Assembly (NCBI GenBank): GCA_905197665.1
Contig: CAJJZP010000035.1
Coordinates: 1-6,899, forward strand
Reading direction: 5' to 3'
DNA: 6,899 nucleotides
From: an uncultured Collinsella sp.
GTDB lineage: Bacteria; Actinomycetota; Coriobacteriia; Coriobacteriales; Coriobacteriaceae
Part shown: in pieces, positions 1 to 4,628 of the stretch
Layout: each line of letters begins with the position of its first letter
How positions within the stretch are numbered: position 1 is the first letter of the stretch
Translations under genes and position numbers: made by a program
The notes under the pieces: model-generated
What the model was told of the DNA's origin: nothing
What the model saw: the letters and a program-made list of their open reading frames with translations, nothing else
Database searches by the model: none

Positions 1-36
1 CCGGTGGACGGCACCGAGCCGTCATCGAAACTGCAG
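1..36. other. Unidentified tail of upstream transcript
   Basis: This short stretch lies immediately before a terminator, so it is probably the 3' end of an upstream gene or RNA that begins outside the window. No recognisable protein end or RNA family can be named from 36 bases. It can form either of two small hairpins that share bases: CGGTG (2-6) with CACCG (12-16), or GACGGC (7-12) with GCCGTC (18-23). None of the three forward frames has a stop codon before the terminator stem, so if it is coding the stop would fall inside or past the hairpin, which argues mildly against coding. Confidence 0.3.
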
Positions 37-68
37 AAGGGGGAGGCCTCGCGGCTTCCCCCTTTTTT
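37..68 (+). terminator. Rho-independent terminator of the upstream unit
   Basis: A 12-bp stem pairs 37-48 (AAGGGGGAGGCC) with 53-64 (GGCTTCCCCCTT), with one G-T mismatch (a G-U pair in RNA), a four-base loop TCGC, and a run of six T at 63-68. The T run is on the + strand only, so it ends rightward transcription entering from the left. It isolates the acpS operon from its upstream neighbour. Confidence 0.92.
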
Positions 69-116
69 GCGTTTAAAGCCTGATCTAACAAACTCGCTGT
101 GTTTTATGACCCTCGT

Positions 117-146
117 TTGTCGCATCTTCCGTTAACGGGCTACAAT
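117..146 (+). promoter_or_regulatory. Sigma70-type promoter of the acpS operon
   Basis: A -10 box TACAAT at 141-146 matches the consensus TATAAT at five of six positions. It is preceded after 18 bases by a -35 box TTGTCG at 117-122, which matches TTGACA at four of six. Transcription would start near 153, giving a leader of only about 20 bases before the acpS start at 176. The spacer contains a perfect 10-bp palindrome CCGTTAACGG (129-138), a possible operator. The position just after the upstream terminator and just before the first gene supports the call. Confidence 0.65.
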
Positions 147-165
147 AACTTAGTCTGTGCAATAT

Positions 166-173
166 GGAGGTGA
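166..173 (+). promoter_or_regulatory. Ribosome binding site that sets the acpS start
   Basis: GGAGGTGA at 166-173 is a nearly full-length match to the anti-Shine-Dalgarno sequence and lies 5 bases (counted from GGAGG) before ATG at 176. An in-frame ATG at 164 overlaps this site and has no ribosome binding site of its own, so 176 is the more likely start. Confidence 0.85.
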
Positions 174-175
174 AC

Positions 176-715
176 ATGGCTGAAGCTGGTATCGGCGTTG
201 ATATCGTCGAGATTTCCCGCATGAAATCAATCCTTGAAAAGACGCCGTCGTTTGCTCGGCGTGTGTTTACCGAAGAAGAGTGCGCATATTGCGACGCTTC
301 ATCGCGTCCTGCAGCGCACTATGCGAGCCGTTTTGCTTCTCGTGAAGCGGTTCTCAAGGCTCTTGGTACGGGCTTTAGCCAGGGCGTCGGCCGCAAAGAC
401 GTCTCGGTAACGCGTGATAAGCTCGGAAAGCCTAAAGCAGTGCTTTCGGGTCGAGCGCTCGAGATTGCTCAAGAGTTGGGTGTCATTGAAGTTGCGCTTT
501 CCATTACCTTGACGGGTGATTTGGCCGTAGCCAATGCCATTGCGATCACCGAGGATGCTCGACCCAAGCCTAAGGAAGAAAAGGTGAGCACCAAGGAACG
601 CGTTGCACAAACATTTAAAGAGGCTCGCTCGGTTTTAGATGAGCTTGAGCAACTGCAAAATTCAGCTTTGACGGAGCATCAGGGCGATGCTTCGCAAGAT
701 ACGCTAGGAGCATAG
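176..715 (+). CDS. acpS: Holo-[acyl-carrier-protein] synthase with C-terminal extension
   Basis: AcpS moves the 4'-phosphopantetheine arm from coenzyme A to a serine of acyl carrier protein, turning it on for fatty acid synthesis in the cytoplasm. Starting at 176 the protein has 179 residues. The N-terminus GIGVDIVEISR holds the metal-binding Asp9, and RFASREAVLKALGTG around residues 53-66 holds the second metal ligand Glu57. The core ends near residue 126. The usual family length is about 120-130, so residues 127-179 form an extra charged tail (DARPKPKEEK, then a likely helix through VLDELEQLQN) with no domain I recognise. Near the core end, SITLT has Leu where Bacillus-type enzymes have His (SITHT); the E. 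coli enzyme also lacks that His, so this need not impair activity. It is the first gene of the operon and its TAG stop abuts the nnr start. Hand counts of 181-240 and 601-660 give about 43% GC, lower than blocks counted in later genes. Confidence 0.9.
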   Translation: MAEAGIGVDIVEISRMKSILEKTPSFARRVFTEEECAYCDASSRPAAHYASRFASREAVLKALGTGFSQGVGRKDVSVTRDKLGKPKAVLSGRALEIAQELGVIEVALSITLTGDLAVANAIAITEDARPKPKEEKVSTKERVAQTFKEARSVLDELEQLQNSALTEHQGDASQDTLGA

Positions 716-2332
716 ATGAAACCGGTTTTGAGTACCGAGGAAGTCGTTCGCCTCGAGGATATTATCGAACGCGAAGGAACTTCGAAGGCCGAGCTTATGG
801 AACTGGCGGGTGAGTTTGCTGCTAGTGAAATTCTAAAACTCAATCCCGATCGCGTCCTTGTTCTGGTCGGTTTTGGCAACAACGGTGGCGATGGCTGGGT
901 CGCGGCTGATATCTTGAGTCACAAAGGCGTTGACGTGGACATCGTGTCTCCGGTTGAGCCGGATGAGATTCCTGCCGCTCTGGCTCGCCATGTTGCCCGC
1001 CGTACCGCCGGTCGTGACGTACATGTGTGCGTCGGTCCCTCACGAGATGAGCTTGAGGTTTTGATCGATAAGGCCGACGTTGTTGTTGACGCTATTTTTG
1101 GTACCGGTTTCCACGGTGACTTGCGTGCACCGTTCTCCATCTGGATTCCGACAGTTAACGACTGCGCCGACCATGTGGTGTCCATCGATGTTCCTTCGGG
1201 TCTGAATGCCGAGACCGGTGTTGTCGACGACGACTGCATTCGTGCCGAGCGCACGGTCACGATGATTACGCCCAAGATTGGCCTCTACAGCGCTGATGGC
1301 CCAGAGTACGCCGGTGATCTGGTGTGCGGTAGCCTCTATGATCGGCTTGATGAGGTCATCGATGATGTCGACCATGCCGCCGAGATAGTCGAGCCCGGTG
1401 ACCTGGTGGATTTCTTTGCTCCGCTGCCCACGAATATCGATAAATATTCTCGCGGTTCCGTCCTTATTGTTGCCGGTTCGGCGCAGTATCCTGGCGCTGC
1501 CATTATGGCCGCCAAGTCTGCTGCCCGCGCGGGTGCCGGCTATGTGGCTGTCGCGACGCCCGATGCGTGTGCCAATCTTATTCGCATGGCGCTTCCCTCA
1601 ATTCCGGTTTTTGCTATTCCGTCCGATTCCCGTGGCTCTTTTGGTGCCGCTGCGCGTATGACCGTGTGCGAGATTGCAAAGAAGTACAGCTGCGTATTGT
1701 GCGGTCCCGGCATGACAACGTCTGCCGGTGCCATGCAGGTGGTTTCGGGCTTGTTGGAGCTTGATGTGCCGCTGATCCTTGATGCCGATGCGCTCAACTG
1801 CCTTTCTAAGATTGCTATCGACGGTATCGATAGCAACCCTGAGATGTACCGTCGTGAGCAACCGCTCGTCATGACGCCGCACTATCGCGAGCTTTCGCGC
1901 TTGGTCGCCGGTGACGAGGTTAACGATCTGGGGACTGCAATCGCGGCCGCGCAGAAGGTTGTCTGGGCTGCTGGCTCCGACAATCTCGTGGTTATTGCCA
2001 AGGGTCCGACGACGGCTATCTGTGGCGTTGAGCGTGTGCTTTTGCCGCTCTCGGGTCCGGCGTCGTTGGCGACTGCCGGCTCGGGCGATGTTCTTGCGGG
2101 CATTTTGGCTGGCACACTGGCTACCATGCGTGATGAGATGGATCGCTGGGAGCTACTGTATTCGTATGCCGTTGCGCTTCACAGTTACGCGGGTTTTGCC
2201 GCGGCGACGGAGTATGGTGAGAAGAGTGTTATTGCGACCGATCTGATCGACTTGATCGGTCCTGCCATGGAATTGGCGGCAAAGGATGCACTCGATGATC
2301 TGGGAATCATGGACGAAGGGTCGGATGACTAA
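716..2332 (+). CDS. nnr: Bifunctional NAD(P)H-hydrate epimerase / ADP-dependent NAD(P)H-hydrate dehydratase
   Basis: Nnr repairs NADH and NADPH that have become hydrated. The N-terminal YjeF_N domain interconverts the R and S hydrates, and the C-terminal ribokinase-like domain dehydrates the S form using ADP. The 538-residue protein is slightly longer than E. coli YjeF/NnrR (about 515). The epimerase half (about 1-225) shows LMELAGEFAA, GFGNNGGDG (52-60), VVVDAIFGTG (122-131) and IDVPSGL (157-163). The dehydratase half (about 229-525) shows a glycine/alanine-rich GSAQYPGAAIMAAKSAARAG, CGPGM, DADALN (356-361), TPHYRE (387-392) and AGSGDVLAG with the expected catalytic Asp458. Both active sites look intact. 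AGGAG at 706-710 lies 5 bases before the start, which directly follows the acpS stop TAG, so translation is probably coupled. A perfect 10-bp inverted repeat sits inside the gene at 1812-1836. Confidence 0.95.
   Translation: MKPVLSTEEVVRLEDIIEREGTSKAELMELAGEFAASEILKLNPDRVLVLVGFGNNGGDGWVAADILSHKGVDVDIVSPVEPDEIPAALARHVARRTAGRDVHVCVGPSRDELEVLIDKADVVVDAIFGTGFHGDLRAPFSIWIPTVNDCADHVVSIDVPSGLNAETGVVDDDCIRAERTVTMITPKIGLYSADGPEYAGDLVCGSLYDRLDEVIDDVDHAAEIVEPGDLVDFFAPLPTNIDKYSRGSVLIVAGSAQYPGAAIMAAKSAARAGAGYVAVATPDACANLIRMALPSIPVFAIPSDSRGSFGAAARMTVCEIAKKYSCVLCGPGMTTSAGAMQVVSGLLELDVPLILDADALNCLSKIAIDGIDSNPEMYRREQPLVMTPHYRELSRLVAGDEVNDLGTAIAAAQKVVWAAGSDNLVVIAKGPTTAICGVERVLLPLSGPASLATAGSGDVLAGILAGTLATMRDEMDRWELLYSYAVALHSYAGFAAATEYGEKSVIATDLIDLIGPAMELAAKDALDDLGIMDEGSDD
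1812..1836 (+). repeat. Perfect 10-bp inverted repeat within nnr
   Basis: TTGCTATCGA (1812-1821) and TCGATAGCAA (1827-1836) are exact reverse complements separated by five bases, CGGTA. In mRNA this would form a stable hairpin. It encodes part of the segment between the DADALN and TPH motifs of the dehydratase domain. No T run follows, so it is not an intrinsic terminator. Confidence 0.7.
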
Positions 2333-2334
2333 TC

Positions 2335-3480
2335 ATGAATAAAGCCGATTTGACGCGCTGGTCCTGGGTTGAGATTGACCGAGGGGCGCTTCGCCGCAAC
2401 ACGAGGGCTTACAAGAACCTGCTCGATCCACGTCAGCGACTGTGCTGCGTGGTCAAGGCCGATGCCTATGGCCATGGTGCCGTTGAGTGCGCCAAAATCA
2501 TGTACTCGGCTGGAGCCGACATGTTCGCGGTGGCGACGGTCAGCGAGGGTGTTGAGCTACGTCGGGGCGGAATTACCAAGCCCATCCTGATCTTGAGCGA
2601 GCCGCCTATCGAGGCTATCCCCACACTGCTTGAGTTTGACATTATGCCTTCGGTCTATACGTCCGATTTCGCCCTTGCCTATGGCGAGTGCGCTGTCGCG
2701 GCAGGCAAGGTGGGCAAGTACCATCTAGCCATTGAGACGGGCATGAACCGCATCGGTGTTCACTACACGCAGGTGCTCGACTTTGTTCGTGGTATTAGCT
2801 TCCATCGCGGTATCCAGTGTGATGGCGTCTTTACGCACTTCGCCACGGCCGATGAACCTTCGGGTTGGGACTACAAACTGCAGTGCCAGCGCTTTACCGA
2901 GGCCGTTCAGGCCATTAAGGACGCGGGTTTTGAGTGCGGTATCGTGCACTGCGCCAACACGCCGTCCTCGATGCTTGATCCCTCGATGCATTTTGATATG
3001 ATTCGCGCCGGCGTTGGCTTGTATGGCATGCAGCCATGCGAGCTGAGTGGTCGCGTGATGCAGCTGGACCCCGTCATGAGCGTGCATGCGCGCGTGACAC
3101 GCGTGGCGCATCCTGCGATGGGCGAGGGCGTGGGCTACGGATTTACCTATCGCGTGCCGCGCACACGCGTTCAGATTTGCACGCTGCCGATTGGATATGC
3201 CGACGGTCTTTCGCGTACGCTCTCCAATCGTATGGACGTGCTGTATCGCGGCGAGCGCGTGCGTCAGGTGGGTAACATCTGCATGGATCAGTTTATGGTC
3301 GCCATCCAGTCCAATCCGGCGCATGAGATTCCCGAGGCCGAGCATGGTGACGAGATGATTATTGTCGGCCGCGATGGCGATGCCGAGATTACCATGGACG
3401 AGATGGCCCGACTGCGCGGCACGATTAACTACGAGGTCGCCTGCGGCTTTGGCATGCGTCTCGACAAGATCTACGTGTAG
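2335..3480 (+). CDS. alr: Alanine racemase, PLP-dependent
   Basis: Alr interconverts L- and D-alanine, supplying D-alanine for peptidoglycan. The 381 residues match the usual family length. The N-terminal barrel carries WVEIDRGALRRN and the PLP-binding motif VVKADAYGHG with Lys41. TGMNRIGV (135-142) holds the conserved Arg139. The C-terminal domain carries the catalytic tyrosine in GYGFTY (Tyr268), IGYADGLSR, GNICMDQ (313-319) and the terminal INYEVACGFGMRLDKIYV. Position 132 is Ala, in HLAIETGMNR, where the Geobacillus enzyme has the carbamylated Lys129. The start lies two bases after the nnr stop. The ribosome binding site is weak (GGATGA at 2323-2328), so initiation may depend on ribosomes finishing nnr. 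The neighbouring nnr and tsaE genes recall the actinobacterial cluster around alr in Mycobacterium. Confidence 0.96.
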   Translation: MNKADLTRWSWVEIDRGALRRNTRAYKNLLDPRQRLCCVVKADAYGHGAVECAKIMYSAGADMFAVATVSEGVELRRGGITKPILILSEPPIEAIPTLLEFDIMPSVYTSDFALAYGECAVAAGKVGKYHLAIETGMNRIGVHYTQVLDFVRGISFHRGIQCDGVFTHFATADEPSGWDYKLQCQRFTEAVQAIKDAGFECGIVHCANTPSSMLDPSMHFDMIRAGVGLYGMQPCELSGRVMQLDPVMSVHARVTRVAHPAMGEGVGYGFTYRVPRTRVQICTLPIGYADGLSRTLSNRMDVLYRGERVRQVGNICMDQFMVAIQSNPAHEIPEAEHGDEMIIVGRDGDAEITMDEMARLRGTINYEVACGFGMRLDKIYV

Positions 3481-3488
3481 GAGCCACT

Positions 3489-4109
3489 ATGGGTGTCATG
3501 CACATCCCCGGACATAGTCACCAGGCGCCGCGCGAGGTTGCGCTCGAGGAGATTGAGGCTGTTTTAGGCGACTGCCATCTCTGCCAGCTCTATCAGTCGC
3601 GTCATAACATCGTGTTTGGCGTGGGAAACCCCCACGCCCGCGTCATGTTTATCGGCGAGGCACCGGGGCGTAACGAGGATCTGCAAGGCGAACCGTTTGT
3701 GGGGGCGGCGGGCGAAGATCTCAACGGCATCCTGTCGCTGGCTGGTCTCAAGCGCGAAGACGTCTACATTGCCAACGTGCTTAAGTGTCGGCCACCGGGA
3801 AATCGCAATCCTCGGCCCGAGGAAGTGCTGGCCTGTTCACCGTTTTTGCGTGAGCAGATTCGGAGCATTTGGCCCGATATCATCGTGACGCTCGGTAATC
3901 CCGCGACGCACTTTGTGCTTAAGACCGAGATCGGTATCACCAAGCTGCGCGGCAGGTTCCATCAGATGGGGCATTTTGTGGTGATGCCTACGTTCCATCC
4001 GGCGGCGGCGCTGCGTAATCCGGCGTGGCAGGAGCTGCTGGAGGAAGACTTTAAGATGCTGGGCGACTATCTGGAGCGGCATCCCGCGCCAGAGGGTGCC
4101 TCGGAATAA
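3489..4109 (+). CDS. Family 4 uracil-DNA glycosylase (iron-sulfur)
   Basis: This enzyme excises uracil from DNA, the first step of base excision repair after cytosine deamination or dUTP misincorporation. The 206 residues show the family 4 (UDGa) pattern. GEAPGRNEDLQGEPFVG at 56-72 is the catalytic and uracil-pocket motif with Glu57. FHPAAALRNP (169-178) is the late His-Pro motif, preceded by LGNPATHFVL (135-144). Four cysteines suit a 4Fe-4S cluster: Cys29 and Cys32 (CHLC), Cys100 (LKCRPPGNRNP) and Cys116. AGGAG at 3479-3483, which overlaps the alr stop TAG, lies 5 bases before ATG 3489 and favours it over the in-frame ATG at 3498. It sits between alr and tsaE, which are adjacent in Mycobacterium tuberculosis, so it may be a lineage-specific insertion into an older cluster. 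A strong hairpin lies at 3618-3637. Confidence 0.93.
   Translation: MGVMHIPGHSHQAPREVALEEIEAVLGDCHLCQLYQSRHNIVFGVGNPHARVMFIGEAPGRNEDLQGEPFVGAAGEDLNGILSLAGLKREDVYIANVLKCRPPGNRNPRPEEVLACSPFLREQIRSIWPDIIVTLGNPATHFVLKTEIGITKLRGRFHQMGHFVVMPTFHPAAALRNPAWQELLEEDFKMLGDYLERHPAPEGASE
3618..3637 (+). repeat. Strong GC-rich hairpin within the glycosylase gene
   Basis: GGCGTGGG (3618-3625) and CCCACGCC (3630-3637) pair perfectly over 8 bp around a four-base loop AAAC. It lies about 130 bases into the gene and encodes the conserved GVGNPHA segment. No T run follows, so termination is not expected. Confidence 0.6.
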
Positions 4110-4121
4110 TAAGGAGCATAT

Positions 4122-4628
4122 ATGTCCCTGGAGCGCCTGGGGGTAGGTATTTATAAAACGGCTTGCTCTGCCGATACGGAGCATTTTGGCGAGCTGGTTG
4201 CGCCGTGCCTGGAAGATGGTGATGTGCTGATCTTGACCGGCGGCCTCGGGGTGGGCAAAACCCACTTTACCAAGGGCGTTTCGCGTGGTCTGGGCGACGG
4301 CCATATGGTCACGAGCCCCACATTCGCACTCATGGCCGTTCATGACCAGGGGCGTATTCCGCTGTTCCACTTTGACCTGTACCGCCTGGAGCATGCTTAC
4401 GAGCTCGAGGATACGGGCATTTTCGATGTACTGGGCTATGAGGGTGCCTGTCTGTTGGAGTGGGGCGAACAGTTCCAGGACGAACTGACAGACGAGTATC
4501 TTTCGGTAACGCTTAAGCGTGATGAGAACGATAGCGACGTGCGAACGATAACGCTCGAGGCGCACGGCGAGCGCGCAGCGGAGCTTTCCGATTTGATTGA
4601 TAAGGCTGTACAAGATGAGCTTGCATAA
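4122..4628 (+). CDS. tsaE: tRNA t6A biosynthesis ATPase TsaE
   Basis: TsaE is the P-loop ATPase that works with TsaB and TsaD when threonylcarbamoyl-AMP is used to modify A37 of ANN-decoding tRNAs. The 168 residues fit the family (about 150-160) with a slightly longer, charged C-terminus. Key motifs are the Walker A GGLGVGKT (40-47), SPTFAL (65-70), HFDLYRL (83-89) and LLEWGEQ (111-117), all in the family order. A strong AAGGAG (4111-4116) lies 5 bases before the start. The last 14 bases overlap the next gene in a different frame, so ribosomes may reinitiate to make the two partners together. A role in peptidoglycan was once suggested for this family because it lies near alr; the t6A role is the established one. 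Confidence 0.95.
   Translation: MSLERLGVGIYKTACSADTEHFGELVAPCLEDGDVLILTGGLGVGKTHFTKGVSRGLGDGHMVTSPTFALMAVHDQGRIPLFHFDLYRLEHAYELEDTGIFDVLGYEGACLLEWGEQFQDELTDEYLSVTLKRDENDSDVRTITLEAHGERAAELSDLIDKAVQDELA

Noticed and set aside
1..68. Possible T-box antiterminator because of GGTGG and CACCG before a terminator
   Set aside because: The core T-box sequence is not matched and the bases do not pair with the terminator stem as an antiterminator should.
88..120. Inverted repeat ACAAAC (88-93) and GTTTGT (115-120) overlapping the -35 box
   Set aside because: Six-base arms 21 bases apart occur readily by chance; without conservation data it is not a supportable operator.
2236..2261. Eight-base inverted repeat GACCGATC / GATCGGTC with a 10-base loop near the end of nnr
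   Set aside because: The loop is long, no T run follows and it is inside coding sequence, so I see no regulatory reading better than chance.
2725..3345. Open frame of 206 codons on the minus strand inside alr
   Set aside because: Its His/Ala/Arg-rich composition is typical of an antisense shadow, and alr is complete on the other strand.
3837..4613. Open frame of 258 codons on the minus strand opposite the glycosylase and tsaE genes
   Set aside because: It spans two well-supported + strand genes and has no domain signature, promoter or ribosome binding site that I can see.
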